The notes beneath the pieces are model-generated. The model was not told the DNA's origin, did not search any database, and saw nothing but the letters and a program-made list of their open reading frames with translations. This document shows, one piece after another, positions 1 through 9,347 of a stretch of DNA of 64,000 bases (its first letter is position 1; each line of letters starts with the position of its first letter). The position numbers and the translations under genes are program-made. The DNA is from Methylibium sp035476815 (lineage in GTDB: Bacteria > Pseudomonadota > Gammaproteobacteria > Burkholderiales > Burkholderiaceae_C), in contig DATILD010000042.1 of NCBI GenBank assembly GCA_035476815.1, positions 62,001 through 126,000 on the forward strand, written 5' to 3'.

Positions 1-1242
1 GCCGACGAGATCAACCGCCGCTTCGACGACTTCCTGGCCGCCGAGCTGGCCGACACCGGCAAGCCGCTGTCGCTGGCCTCGCACATCGACATCCCGCGCG
101 GCGCGGCCAACTTCAAGATCTTCGCCGACGTCATCAAGAACGTCCCGACCGAGAGCTTCGAGATGGCCACGCCCGACGGCGGCACGGCGCTCAACTACGC
201 GCTGCGCTCGCCGCTCGGCGTGGTGGCCGTCGTCTGCCCCTGGAACCTGCCGCTGCTCCTGATGACCTGGAAGGTCGGCCCGGCGCTGGCCTGCGGCAAC
301 ACGGTCGTCGTCAAGCCCTCGGAGGAGACGCCCGCCACCGCCACGCTGCTCGGCGAGGTGATGCAGGCCGTCGGCGTGCCCAAGGGCGTCTACAACGTCG
401 TGCATGGCTTCGGGCCGAAGTCGGCCGGCGAGTTCCTGACCCGCCACCCCGGCGTCAACGCCATCACCTTCACCGGCGAGACGCGCACCGGCGAGGCCAT
501 CATGGCCGCGGCGGCCCAGGGCGTGCGGCCGGTCAGCTTCGAGCTCGGCGGCAAGAACGCCGGCATCGTGTTCGCCGACGCCGACTTCGACAAGGCGGTC
601 GCCGGCATCACCCGCAGCGCGTTCGAGAACTGCGGCCAGGTCTGCCTGGGCACCGAGCGCGTCTACGTGCAGCGGACCATCTTCGACCGGTTCGTGGCCG
701 CGCTGAAGGCCAAGGCCGAGGGGCTGAAGATCGGCCCGTCGGAGGAGCCCGGCGTGGGCCTGGGCCCGCTGATCTCGGCCGAGCACCGCGAGAAGGTGCT
801 GGGCTACTACGCCAAGGCGGTGGCCGACGGCGCGACCGTGGTCGCCGGCGGCGGCGTGCCGAAGATGAGCGGCGCGCTGGCCGAGGGCCACTGGGTGCAG
901 CCGACGATCTGGACCGGGCTGCCGGAAGACTCGGCGGTGATCCGCGAGGAGATCTTCGGCCCCTGCGTGCACCTCGCGCCCTTCGACACCGAGGCCGAGG
1001 CGGTCGCGCTGGCCAACGCCACGCCCTATGGCCTGGCGACCACGGTATGGACCGAGAACCTCGGCACCGCGCACCGCATGGCGCGCGCGGTGAAGGTCGG
1101 CATCTGCTGGATCAACAGCTGGTTCCTGCGCGACCTGCGCACCGCCTTCGGCGGCTCGGGTGCCTCGGGCATCGGCCGCGAGGGCGGCGTGCACTCGCTC
1201 GAGTTCTACACCGAGCTGCGCAACGTCTGCGTGAAGCTGTGA
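1..1242 (+). CDS. dmpC: 2-hydroxymuconic semialdehyde dehydrogenase, 5' end outside window
   Basis: NAD-dependent oxidation of 2-hydroxymuconic semialdehyde to 4-oxalocrotonate, the dehydrogenase branch of catechol meta-cleavage. The reading frame is open from base 1, so the N-terminus is missing. Aldehyde dehydrogenase hallmarks are visible: the PWNLPLLL segment of the NAD-binding domain, FTGETRTG, the general-base motif FELGGKNAG, the catalytic-cysteine region with the GQVC cysteine at bases 643-645, and EEIFGPCV near the end. About 413 residues are present of the usual 480-490. The specific substrate is inferred from the adjacent dmpD, dmpE, dmpH and dmpFGI genes, since the family alone would only say aldehyde dehydrogenase. 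Confidence 0.88.
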   Translation, partial: ADEINRRFDDFLAAELADTGKPLSLASHIDIPRGAANFKIFADVIKNVPTESFEMATPDGGTALNYALRSPLGVVAVVCPWNLPLLLMTWKVGPALACGNTVVVKPSEETPATATLLGEVMQAVGVPKGVYNVVHGFGPKSAGEFLTRHPGVNAITFTGETRTGEAIMAAAAQGVRPVSFELGGKNAGIVFADADFDKAVAGITRSAFENCGQVCLGTERVYVQRTIFDRFVAALKAKAEGLKIGPSEEPGVGLGPLISAEHREKVLGYYAKAVADGATVVAGGGVPKMSGALAEGHWVQPTIWTGLPEDSAVIREEIFGPCVHLAPFDTEAEAVALANATPYGLATTVWTENLGTAHRMARAVKVGICWINSWFLRDLRTAFGGSGASGIGREGGVHSLEFYTELRNVCVKL

Positions 1243-1250
1243 GCGACACC

Positions 1251-1361
1251 ATGAACTTGACTTTGACACTGCAGCGGGCCGAGCGCCGGGCCGCTCCCAA
1301 GCCGGCCCGCATCCCCTCGGGGGATCGGCCGACGTATCCGTCGGACGAGGGGCTGACATGA
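1251..1361 (+). other. possible 36-codon leader ORF overlapping dmpD start
   Basis: An ATG at 1251 opens a 36-codon frame that ends in a TGA overlapping the dmpD ATG (ATGA at 1358-1361). The peptide is basic and Pro/Arg-rich and resembles no family I know. The frame runs straight through the hairpin at 1313-1352. Ribosomes translating it would melt that hairpin and be delivered to dmpD, so it could act as a coupling leader. The Shine-Dalgarno in front of it is poor, and it may be chance coding. Confidence 0.3.
1313..1352 (+). promoter_or_regulatory. hairpin sequestering the dmpD ribosome-binding site
   Basis: Two nested stems are visible: an outer CCCCTC (1313-1318) with GAGGGG (1347-1352), and an inner CCGACG (1329-1334) with CGTCGG (1339-1344) around a TATC loop. 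GAGGGG is also the Shine-Dalgarno of dmpD, five bases before its ATG, so the folded form would mask it. This may be a dispersed intergenic element or a translational control device. Confidence 0.5.
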
Positions 1362-2218
1362 GCAACCCCGAGATCGCCGGCAGCGTCCGCACCGGCGCGT
1401 TCACGAGCAACGTGCACGACCTCGGCACGAGCGCGCCGGGCCAGCCGCCGGTGCTCTTCATCCACGGTTCCGGCCCCGGCGTCAGCGCCTGGGCCAACTG
1501 GCGCCTGGTGCTGCCCAAGCTCGCCGGCCAGCGCCGCGTGATCGCGCCCGACATGCTGGGCTTCGGCTACACCGAGCGCCCCGAGCCGGCGAACCAGAAC
1601 GGCGCCTACACGATGGACGCCTGGGTGCAGCAGGCCATCGACCTGCTCGACGCGCTCGACATCGCCCAGGCCGACCTGGTCGGCAACTCTTTCGGCGGCG
1701 CGCTGGCGCTGGCCGTCGCGATCCGTCACCCCGAGCGCGTGCGCCGGCTGGTGCTGATGGGCAGCGTCGGCGTCAGCTTCCCCCTCACGCCGGGGCTGGA
1801 CGCGGTGTGGGGCTACACGCCCTCGTTCGAGGCCATGCGCAAGATCATGGACGTGTTCGCGTTCGACCGCGCGCTGGTCAACGACGAGCTCGCCCAGCTG
1901 CGCTACGAAGCCAGCATCCGCCCCGGCTTCCAGGAGAGCTTCGGCGCGATGTTCCCGGCGCCGCGCCAGCAATGGATCGAGAAGCTCGCCAGCCCCGAGG
2001 CCGCGATCCGCGCGCTGCCGCACGAGACGCTGGTGATCCACGGCCGCGACGACCAGGTGATCCCGGTCGCGACCTCGCAGCTGCTTTCGAGCTGGATCCC
2101 GCGCAGCCAGCTCCACGTCTTCGGCCGCTGCGGCCACTGGACCCAGATCGAACACAACGAGCGCTTCGTGCGCCTGGTCGGCGACTTCCTCACCGAAGCC
2201 GACCGCGCCGCCGCCTGA
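1358..2218 (+). CDS. dmpD: 2-hydroxymuconic semialdehyde hydrolase (alpha/beta hydrolase)
   Basis: C-C bond hydrolase of the meta-cleavage pathway: it releases 2-hydroxypenta-2,4-dienoate from the ring-fission product (formate from the semialdehyde, larger acids from ketone products). The 286-residue length is typical. The oxyanion-hole motif HGSGPG starts at residue 36, the nucleophile is Ser111 in GNSFGG, the acid is in GRDDQVIP (Asp231/232), and the base is His260 in GHWTQIEH. The start at 1358 has GAGGGG five bases upstream. It sits 13 bases before dmpE. Having both a dehydrogenase and a hydrolase branch is normal for dmp/xyl-type pathways. Confidence 0.88.
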   Translation: MSNPEIAGSVRTGAFTSNVHDLGTSAPGQPPVLFIHGSGPGVSAWANWRLVLPKLAGQRRVIAPDMLGFGYTERPEPANQNGAYTMDAWVQQAIDLLDALDIAQADLVGNSFGGALALAVAIRHPERVRRLVLMGSVGVSFPLTPGLDAVWGYTPSFEAMRKIMDVFAFDRALVNDELAQLRYEASIRPGFQESFGAMFPAPRQQWIEKLASPEAAIRALPHETLVIHGRDDQVIPVATSQLLSSWIPRSQLHVFGRCGHWTQIEHNERFVRLVGDFLTEADRAAA

Positions 2219-2231
2219 CCCGAGAACCCCC

Positions 2232-3017
2232 ATGGACGCCCCACAGATCACCGCCTACGGCGACGAGCTCTACGAAGCGCTCCTCAGCCGCACGCCGGTC
2301 GCGCCGCTGACGGACCGCGAACCCGGCATCACCCTGGCCGACGCCTACGGCATCCAGCTGCGCATGATCCAGCGCCGCCTCGACGCCGGCGAGCGCGTCA
2401 TCGGCAAGAAGATCGGCGTGACCAGCAAGGTCGTGCAGGACATGCTGAAGGTCGACCAGCCCGACTTCGGCCAGCTGCTCTCGGGCATGGTGTTCAACGA
2501 GGGCGAGGCGGTCAGCGTCGCCAAGCTGATCCAGCCCAAGGCCGAGGCCGAGGTCGCCTTCGTGCTGTCGCGCGACCTCACCGGCCCCGGTGTCACCGCC
2601 GCCGACGTGCTGCGCGTGACCGACTTCGTGATGCCCTGCTTCGAGATCGTCGACTCGCGCATCCGCGACTGGAAGATCAAGATCCAGGACACCGTCGCCG
2701 ACAACGCCTCCTGCGGCGTGTTCAGCCTCGGCGGCGTGCGGCGCAGCCCGCGCGAGCTCGACCTCGCGCTCGCCGGCATGGTGCTGGAGAAGAACGGCGA
2801 GATCGTCTCCACCTCCACCGGCGCCTCGGTGCAGGGCTCGCCGGTCAACGCGGTGGCCTGGCTGGCCAACACGCTCGGGCGGCTCGGCATCGCGCTGAAG
2901 GCCGGCGACGTGATCCTGTCCGGCTCGCAGAGCCCGCTGGTGCCGGTGAAGGCGGGCGACTGCTTCACCTGCAGCGTCGGCGGCCTCGGCAGCACCTCGG
3001 TGCGCTTCATCGAATGA
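2232..3017 (+). CDS. dmpE: 2-oxopent-4-enoate (2-hydroxypentadienoate) hydratase
   Basis: Adds water to 2-hydroxypenta-2,4-dienoate to give 4-hydroxy-2-oxovalerate. It has 261 residues, the MhpD/DmpE length. Family markers are GKKIGVTSK, VDQPDFG, the acidic metal-binding stretch IQPKAEAEVAFV, and DTVADNASCG. It is paralogous to the next gene. The VDQPDFG and VADNASCG motifs put this copy on the hydratase side and the next one on the decarboxylase side. DmpE and DmpH are known to form a complex in this pathway, consistent with adjacency (13-base gap). Confidence 0.85.
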   Translation: MDAPQITAYGDELYEALLSRTPVAPLTDREPGITLADAYGIQLRMIQRRLDAGERVIGKKIGVTSKVVQDMLKVDQPDFGQLLSGMVFNEGEAVSVAKLIQPKAEAEVAFVLSRDLTGPGVTAADVLRVTDFVMPCFEIVDSRIRDWKIKIQDTVADNASCGVFSLGGVRRSPRELDLALAGMVLEKNGEIVSTSTGASVQGSPVNAVAWLANTLGRLGIALKAGDVILSGSQSPLVPVKAGDCFTCSVGGLGSTSVRFIE

Positions 3018-3030
3018 GCAGGGACGCGAC

Positions 3031-3819
3031 ATGAACCTCAACGCACAGACCATCGCCCAGCTCGCCGAGCATCTCGAAGGCGCCGAGCTCGGCGCGCGCG
3101 ACGTCACCAAGATCACCGACGACTTCCCCCAGATGGACTGGGACGACGCCTACGCGGTGCAGGACGCGATCCGCGCCCGCAAGGAGGCGCGCGGCAACCG
3201 GACGGTCGGCCTCAAGGCTGGGCTGACCTCGTTCGCCAAGATGAAGCAGATGGGCGTCGACATGCCCGTGTTCGGCTTCGTCAGCGATTACATGAGCCGG
3301 CCCGACGGCGGCGAGATCAAGACCGCCGAGCTGATCCACCCGAAGGTCGAGGCCGAGATCTGCGTCGTCACCAAGGCCGAACTGAAGGGCCCGGGCTGCC
3401 ATGTCGGCGCGGTGCTGGCGGCGATCGACTTCGTCGTGCCGGCGGTCGAGATCATCGACTCGCGCTACCGCGACTTCAAGTTCGACCTCAAGAGCGTGGT
3501 CGCCGACAACACCTCGGCCTCGCGCTTCGTGGTCGGCGGCCGCGCCCGCAACGCCGAGGCGCTGGACCTGCGCACGCTCGGCGTGGTGCTCGAGAAGAAC
3601 GGCCAGATCGTCGCGATGGCGGCGGGCGCCGCGGTGCTCGGCCACCCCCTGGTGGCGGTGGCGATGCTCGCCAACCACCTCGGCGCGCGCGGCCAGGCCA
3701 TCCCGGCCGGCACTTTCATCATGACCGGCGGGGTGACCGAGGCGATCGCCGTCGCCGCCGGCGACCACATCGCCGTGCGCTTCCAGGACCTCGGCCAGGT
3801 CTCGATGCGCTTCGTCTGA
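3031..3819 (+). CDS. dmpH: 4-oxalocrotonate decarboxylase
   Basis: Decarboxylates 2-oxo-3-hexenedioate (tautomerised 4-oxalocrotonate) to 2-hydroxypentadienoate, the substrate of DmpE. The 262 residues align end to end with the hydratase upstream (LKAGLTS, IHPKVEAEICVV, IIDSRYRDFKF, VVADNTSAS). The VGLKAGLTSFAKM and FGFVSDYM segments are those of 4-oxalocrotonate decarboxylases. The usual dmp order places this gene between dmpG and dmpI. Here it directly follows dmpE. A short gap of 31 bases separates it from the envelope-protein genes. Confidence 0.84.
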   Translation: MNLNAQTIAQLAEHLEGAELGARDVTKITDDFPQMDWDDAYAVQDAIRARKEARGNRTVGLKAGLTSFAKMKQMGVDMPVFGFVSDYMSRPDGGEIKTAELIHPKVEAEICVVTKAELKGPGCHVGAVLAAIDFVVPAVEIIDSRYRDFKFDLKSVVADNTSASRFVVGGRARNAEALDLRTLGVVLEKNGQIVAMAAGAAVLGHPLVAVAMLANHLGARGQAIPAGTFIMTGGVTEAIAVAAGDHIAVRFQDLGQVSMRFV

Positions 3820-3850
3820 CGGCCGACTTCGTTATCCAGAGAGCTCCGCG

Positions 3851-4831
3851 ATGAAACTCACCCTACCCACCCTGCTCGGCGCCGCCCTCGTGCTGGCCGC
3901 CTGCGTGCAGGCCCCCGACTTCGGCCCGGTGCAGGCCGAGCGCGCCAAGCCCGTGCAGCGCCACGACACCTTCCAGGCCGCGTCGAGCAACGGCAAGGTG
4001 CTGGTGGCGGGCACCGCCAGCGGCGCCATCGTCGTCTCGTCCGACGGCGGCAAGAGCTGGAAGCGCCACACGCTCGAGGCGCCGGCGTCGGTGATCGCGA
4101 TGGCGGCCTGCCCGGACGGCGGCTTCGTCGGCATCGACTTCTACCGCAAGCTCTGGCTCGGCGACGCCGCCGGCACGCAGTGGAAGTCGCTGCCGCTGGA
4201 CCCGAAGGTCGACCCGATGGCCGTGACCTGCGACCCCGCGGGCCGTGTCTGGGTCGCCGGCAGCCACAGCACCATCCTGTCGAGCAGCGACCGCGGCGCG
4301 AACTGGCACAAGGTCGACTTCGGCGAGGACGCGCTCCTCACCACGATCCAGTTCGTCGATGACAAGAACGGCTTCGTGACCGGCGAGTTCGGCACCGTGA
4401 TGGCCACCGTCGACGGCGGCGCGAGCTGGACGCCGCAGCCGGCGATCGCGGGCGACTTCTATCCCTACTCGACGGTGTTCGTCGACGCGCACAAGGGCTG
4501 GTCCGCCGGCATCGGCGGCGTGATCCTGCACACCGCCGACGGCGGCAAGACCTGGACGCCGCAGCCCAACCCGAGCGGTGCGCCGATGTACTCGCTGCTG
4601 CGCCAGGGCGACGAGCTCTACGGCCTGGGCGCCGGCGGCCAGATGGTCGTGCTCAAGGGCGAGGCCTGGGAGCGCTTCAACCACGGCCTGGCCGTGCCGG
4701 CCTACCTGACGTCGGGCGCGGTGCTCGACGCGAATTCGATGCTGGTGGCCGGCGCCGCCGGGGCGCTGCATGTCGTCAGCGCGCCGGGCCGCGTCGCCTT
4801 CGCCGCCGCCCTGCAAGGAGTGCAGCAATGA
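3851..4831 (+). CDS. Ycf48/BNR-repeat beta-propeller lipoprotein
   Basis: A 326-residue predicted lipoprotein: signal peptide ending in the lipobox LAAC (Cys at residue 18). It is followed by repeated DGGKSW / DRGANW / DGGASW / DGGKTW motifs about 40-45 residues apart, typical of Ycf48-like (photosystem II stability factor-like) propellers. No photosynthesis genes are present, and members of this family often sit beside MMPL-type exporters in catabolic clusters. The stop overlaps the exporter start (ATGA), implying co-translation. A role as periplasmic partner of the exporter is inference. Confidence 0.8.
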   Translation: MKLTLPTLLGAALVLAACVQAPDFGPVQAERAKPVQRHDTFQAASSNGKVLVAGTASGAIVVSSDGGKSWKRHTLEAPASVIAMAACPDGGFVGIDFYRKLWLGDAAGTQWKSLPLDPKVDPMAVTCDPAGRVWVAGSHSTILSSSDRGANWHKVDFGEDALLTTIQFVDDKNGFVTGEFGTVMATVDGGASWTPQPAIAGDFYPYSTVFVDAHKGWSAGIGGVILHTADGGKTWTPQPNPSGAPMYSLLRQGDELYGLGAGGQMVVLKGEAWERFNHGLAVPAYLTSGAVLDANSMLVAGAAGALHVVSAPGRVAFAAALQGVQQ

Positions 4832-7215
4832 GAACCGTCCGCAGCTGGATCGTCGCCGTGCTGATGCGCGGCGAGGAATGGCTCTTCGCCAATCCGAAGT
4901 ACGTGCTCGGGATGATCCTGGCCGTCACGCTGGGCTTCGCCACGCAGTTGCCGGCGCTGAAGATCTACACCGACTTCAGCGACCTGCTCCCGCAGAAGCA
5001 CGAGTACATCAAGACCTACAACCGCATCAAGGAGACCTTCGGCGGCGCCAACATGATCGTGATGGCGGTCGAGGTCGAGCAGGGCACGATCTTCAACGAC
5101 CGCACGCTCAAGCTGGTGTACGACGCGACCCAGGGTCTGGACAGCCTGCCCAGCGTCAACCACAACCTGGTCGCGAGCCTCACGCACCGCACCGCGCGCA
5201 AGGTCTACCTGACGCCGGACGGCAACTTCGCCTCCGAGAGCTACTACGACGTGCGCAAGGCCACGCGCACCCCCGAGGAGCTCGAGCAGCTGCGCAAGGA
5301 CGTGATGGCCAACCCGCGCGTCTACGGCCTGCTGGTCTCGCCGGACTTCAAGGCCGCGCTGATCAAGGCCCAGCTCAACGAGGGCGACATCGACTACCCG
5401 AAGACCTTCGCCGCGCTGCAGGAGGTGCGGGCCAAGCTCGAGTCGCCGGGCCACAAGGTCTACGTCACCGGCAACCCGGTGCTGACCGGCTGGGTCTACA
5501 CCTACCTGAACCAGATCATCGCGATCCTGATGTACACGCTGGCGCTGCTGGCGCTGCTGCTGATCGTGTACTTCCGGCGCTTCTATGGCGTGTTCCTGCC
5601 GCTGGTGGGCATCGCGCTGTCGTCGATCTGGGGCCTGGGCTTCATGGCGCTGCTCGGCTTCAACCTCGAGCCGCTGTCGATGCCGATCCCCTTCCTGATC
5701 GCCGCTCGCGCCACCTCGCATGGCGTGCAGCTGGTCGCGCGCTACTACGAGGAACTGGCGATCGTGCACAACGGCAAGAAGGCCGCGCGCAACGCGCTCG
5801 ACGCGCTGTTCAGGCCCGGCTCGCTGGCGATCGTGGTCGACGCGGTCGGCATCGCGGTGCTGGTGCTGGGTGCCGCGCCCTTCAACTGGAAGCTCGGCAT
5901 CTCGGCCGGCTTCTGGGGCCTGGCGGTGATCTTCACCGTGCACTTCATGGTGCCGCTGGCGCTGACCGTGCTGCCCCAGCCCAAGCAGATGGCCAACAAG
6001 AACGAGGGCGTGCGCAACTTCCTCGCGACGGTCATGACCAAGACCGGCGGCACCTTCGCCGGCGCGGCGACCATCCTGGGCCTCGCGGCGCTGCTGATGG
6101 TCGGCGGCGCGGCGATGTCGACCAAGGTGCAGATCGGCGAGTCGGAGTCGGGCTCGCCCATCCTCGAGCGCGACCACGACTACAACCTCTCGACCCAGGC
6201 GATCAACGCGCGCTTCCCCGGCTCGGAGGAGCTGCACATCATCGCCCGCACCGAGGAGAAGGGCGGCATCAAGCGGCCCGAGGTGCTGCGCGCGATCGAG
6301 GACTTCCAGGTCCACATGCAGTCCGACCCGACGCTCGGCGGCGTGAAGGCGCTGCCGGCGCTGGTGCGCTCGGTCAACCGCCTGACGCACAGCGACGACC
6401 CGCGCTGGATGCAGATCCCCGACAACGGCGCCGAGGTCGGCGGGCTGATGTTCACCTACATGGCGTCGAGCCCGATCCCGGGCGCGCTGGCCGAGTTCGT
6501 CAACCCCGACGAGAACGAGGCCAACATGGTGTTCTTCTACAAGGACCAGCGCGCCGAGACCATCAACCGCGCCGTCACGCTGGCCGAGGAAGGCAAGGCG
6601 CTGATCGAGTCGCGCGTGCCGGGGCTGAAGATCGAGCTCGGCGGCGGCCTGATCGGCGTGACCGCGGCGGCCAACGAGGCGCTGCACACCGACCACATGG
6701 TCATCATCCCGGTGGTGATGCTGGTGGCCTTCGGCCTGGTGATGGCGTACTACCAGTCGCTGCACGCCGGCTGGCTGATGGTGCTGCCGATGCTGTTCGC
6801 CACCGTGATGACCTATGCCTTCATGGCCTGGCGCGGCATCGGCATCAGCGTCAACACCGTGCCGGTGATCGCGGTCGGCGTCGGCGTCGGCATCGACTAC
6901 GCGGTCTACTTCATGGACCGCATCCGCGAGGAGTTCGAGGACTGCGGCGACATCTGCCAGGCCGCGATCCGCGCCTTCAGCACCACCGGCTACGCGGTCA
7001 GTTTCACGGCGCTGACGTTGATCGCCGGCGTGGTGATGTGGATCTTCCTGTCGGACCTGCGCTTCCAGTCGGACGCCGCGATCCTGCTGAGCTTCATGCT
7101 GGTCGTCAACGCCGTGGCCGCGATGCTGATCGTGCCGGCCTGGTGCGTCGTGTTCAGGCCGAAGTTCGTGGTCGGCGAGTCCGCCACCACGACGCCTGCC
7201 GTCCAGCCGGCCTGA
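4828..7215 (+). CDS. RND superfamily (MMPL-type) exporter
   Basis: A 795-residue inner-membrane transporter with the duplicated RND/MMPL layout: one N-terminal membrane helix, a large periplasmic loop, five helices, a cytoplasmic linker, then a second copy. Helix segments are visible, for example IIAILMYTLALLALLLIVYF (residues ~230-250), and the second half has the motif VGVGIDYAVYF (a GxxxDY-type proton-relay motif). It lacks the size of a drug RND pump (~1040 residues) and no membrane-fusion or TolC partner is nearby. The DUF1302 and DUF1329 genes follow, the combination seen with hydrophobic-substrate catabolism. Movement of a lipid-like or aromatic substrate is inferred. Confidence 0.85.
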   Translation: MRTVRSWIVAVLMRGEEWLFANPKYVLGMILAVTLGFATQLPALKIYTDFSDLLPQKHEYIKTYNRIKETFGGANMIVMAVEVEQGTIFNDRTLKLVYDATQGLDSLPSVNHNLVASLTHRTARKVYLTPDGNFASESYYDVRKATRTPEELEQLRKDVMANPRVYGLLVSPDFKAALIKAQLNEGDIDYPKTFAALQEVRAKLESPGHKVYVTGNPVLTGWVYTYLNQIIAILMYTLALLALLLIVYFRRFYGVFLPLVGIALSSIWGLGFMALLGFNLEPLSMPIPFLIAARATSHGVQLVARYYEELAIVHNGKKAARNALDALFRPGSLAIVVDAVGIAVLVLGAAPFNWKLGISAGFWGLAVIFTVHFMVPLALTVLPQPKQMANKNEGVRNFLATVMTKTGGTFAGAATILGLAALLMVGGAAMSTKVQIGESESGSPILERDHDYNLSTQAINARFPGSEELHIIARTEEKGGIKRPEVLRAIEDFQVHMQSDPTLGGVKALPALVRSVNRLTHSDDPRWMQIPDNGAEVGGLMFTYMASSPIPGALAEFVNPDENEANMVFFYKDQRAETINRAVTLAEEGKALIESRVPGLKIELGGGLIGVTAAANEALHTDHMVIIPVVMLVAFGLVMAYYQSLHAGWLMVLPMLFATVMTYAFMAWRGIGISVNTVPVIAVGVGVGIDYAVYFMDRIREEFEDCGDICQAAIRAFSTTGYAVSFTALTLIAGVVMWIFLSDLRFQSDAAILLSFMLVVNAVAAMLIVPAWCVVFRPKFVVGESATTTPAVQPA

Positions 7216-7314
7216 GCGCCGGCCCCCGTTTCGAAGCCGGGCACCGGGCCCCAGAGCCCGGGTCGGCGAGGAGTGTGTGTTCATTCAACCAACCATGTGC
7301 ACGAGGAGACATCA

Positions 7315-9330
7315 ATGAAGAACATGGGTGAGTCGAAGAGGGGATGCGCGCCGCTGTGGGCGCGCAGGGAGGGCCGCGGGCTCGCGGCGGCAGCGCTGCT
7401 GGCGCTGACGGTGGCCGCACCGGCGCTGGCGCAGGACGCGCCGGCCGAACCGTGGAAGGTCGACATCTACTACGAGAACGACACGCGCTACCGCGGCGAG
7501 GACAACACCGGCGACAGCGTCGGCCTGAGCAAGTTCCGCAACACGCTGCAGGTCGAGACCGACAAGAAGCTCGACGCCGGCTGGCGCTTGCGCGGCATCC
7601 TGCGCGGCAGCTTCGACGGCGTGCACCGCCTCAACGACGACCAGTACGGCCGCAAGGCCGGCGGCGGCATCCTGCTCGACTCGACCGGCGGGCCGCCGTC
7701 GCTGCCGCACGGCAGCGGCATCGTCAACAAGGCGCTGGTCGACTCGCTCGGTCTGACCGGCAACACCTTCGGCTTCAACTCGACCGACCCGAGCGCGCCG
7801 CGCTACAACCCCAACGAAGGCCTGCGCGTGCTCGGCGACCGCTGGCACGACGTCAAGGGCGGCGTGGCCTTCGGCGTGCCGGTGCGCCCCTGCGACACCG
7901 ACGGCCGCGGCTGCATCGACCTCGGCGGCTACGGCGACCTCGACCGCAGCGAGCTCGAGGCGCCCGAGTTCAACGACCGCTGGGACTTCATCCGCGAGGC
8001 CTATGTCACCAACACGATCGAGCTGGCCGGCGGCAAGCAGCTGTTCCTGAAGCTCGGCAAGCAGCAGGTCGTCTGGGGCCGCACCGACCTGTTCCGCGTG
8101 CTCGACGTGATCAACCCGGTCGACTACTCGCGCAACAACATCTACGACGAGCTGCAGGACATCCGCATCCCGATGTGGATCGCGCAGGCCGAGTGGCGCC
8201 TGGGCGGCAGCGAGAGCCTGCAGGAGCGCAACCTGCAGCTGGTGTGGAACTTCGACAAGTTCCGCCCCAACAACCTCGGCCAGTGCGGCACCGCCAACGT
8301 CATCCTCGACGCCGGCTGCTTCTTCCGCGGGCTGAACAACCTGTGGGAGAACGGCGGTACGGTGTCCAACTTCGCCAACGTCGGGCCGGGCGTGTTCCTG
8401 TCGACCGACTTCGGCCCCGGGCAGATCGGCCTGAAGAAGGTCCACCTGCCGTCCTGGAGCCTCAAGAACACCCAGCTCGGCATGAAGTACGAGGGCGTCA
8501 CCGGCGGCGGCCTGTCGTTCTCGCTGAACGCGCTGACCTACCGCTCGCAGCTGCCCTCGCTGCACGGCGCCAAGGCGGCGCAGAACCCGTTCACCGGCGA
8601 GAACCGGCCCGACGGCGGCTGGCCCTACCTGATCGCGTTCGACATGCATTTCCCGCGCGTCAACCTGATCGGCGGCTCGATGGACTTCGAGTGGGAGAAG
8701 GCCGACGCCGCGGTGCGTGTCGAGGCGGCGCTGACCAACGGCGAGGAGTTCCCGAACTCGCTGAAGCCGCAGCTGTACTCGAAGAACAAGGTGTTCCGCT
8801 CGGTGATCGGCTTCGACCGGCCGACCTTCATCCCCTGGATCAACCCGAACCGCACCACGCTGATCTCGGCGCAGCTGTTCTACCAGCACATCTTCGACCA
8901 CGAGATGGAGCGCAGCACGATCGGCAACGTCGGCATGCCGGACTGGGAGAACAACGTCATCGCGACGCTGCTGATCAAGGCCTTCCTCGCCGGCGACCGC
9001 ATCAGCCCGCAGCTGATCACCGCCTACGATGTGCAGGCCCGGGCGCTGGTCACCTCGCCGCAGATCGACTGGATCGTGACCGACAAGCTCAAGCTCAGCT
9101 TCGGCGCCAGCCTGAAGACGCGCCACGACGACGACCGCTGGCGCTTCGACGACGCGCGCGGCACCAACCCCTTCCCGCCGTTCACCGCGCCCTTCGGCGA
9201 CGCCGACCCCTTCACCGCGTTCTCGCGCGGCATCACCGGCATCGAGCCGCTCGGCCGCTTCCGCGCCGGCCCGATCGGCAGCGCATGGAAGGAGAACGAG
9301 GTCTATTTCACGATGCGCTACCAGTTCTGA
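7315..9330 (+). CDS. DUF1302 family outer-membrane protein
   Basis: 671 residues from the ATG at 7315, chosen because GAGGAG lies at 7303-7308. An upstream in-frame ATG at 7273 has no such site. The long signal peptide ends around PALAQD (residue ~37). The body is rich in alternating aromatic/polar strands (FLKLGKQQVVWGRTDLFR is a family signature) and ends in aromatic-Phe (MRYQF), as expected of a beta-barrel assembled by the BAM machinery. DUF1302 proteins usually travel with DUF1329 and RND exporters. A passage channel for hydrophobic substrates is likely but unproven. Confidence 0.82.
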   Translation: MKNMGESKRGCAPLWARREGRGLAAAALLALTVAAPALAQDAPAEPWKVDIYYENDTRYRGEDNTGDSVGLSKFRNTLQVETDKKLDAGWRLRGILRGSFDGVHRLNDDQYGRKAGGGILLDSTGGPPSLPHGSGIVNKALVDSLGLTGNTFGFNSTDPSAPRYNPNEGLRVLGDRWHDVKGGVAFGVPVRPCDTDGRGCIDLGGYGDLDRSELEAPEFNDRWDFIREAYVTNTIELAGGKQLFLKLGKQQVVWGRTDLFRVLDVINPVDYSRNNIYDELQDIRIPMWIAQAEWRLGGSESLQERNLQLVWNFDKFRPNNLGQCGTANVILDAGCFFRGLNNLWENGGTVSNFANVGPGVFLSTDFGPGQIGLKKVHLPSWSLKNTQLGMKYEGVTGGGLSFSLNALTYRSQLPSLHGAKAAQNPFTGENRPDGGWPYLIAFDMHFPRVNLIGGSMDFEWEKADAAVRVEAALTNGEEFPNSLKPQLYSKNKVFRSVIGFDRPTFIPWINPNRTTLISAQLFYQHIFDHEMERSTIGNVGMPDWENNVIATLLIKAFLAGDRISPQLITAYDVQARALVTSPQIDWIVTDKLKLSFGASLKTRHDDDRWRFDDARGTNPFPPFTAPFGDADPFTAFSRGITGIEPLGRFRAGPIGSAWKENEVYFTMRYQF

Positions 9331-9347
9331 AATCGGAGACATAAAAC

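Noticed and set aside
4702..7284. Long minus-strand open frame opposite the RND exporter
   Set aside because: Same shadow effect: low-complexity Arg/His/Asp protein with no motifs, while the plus strand encodes a clear transporter.
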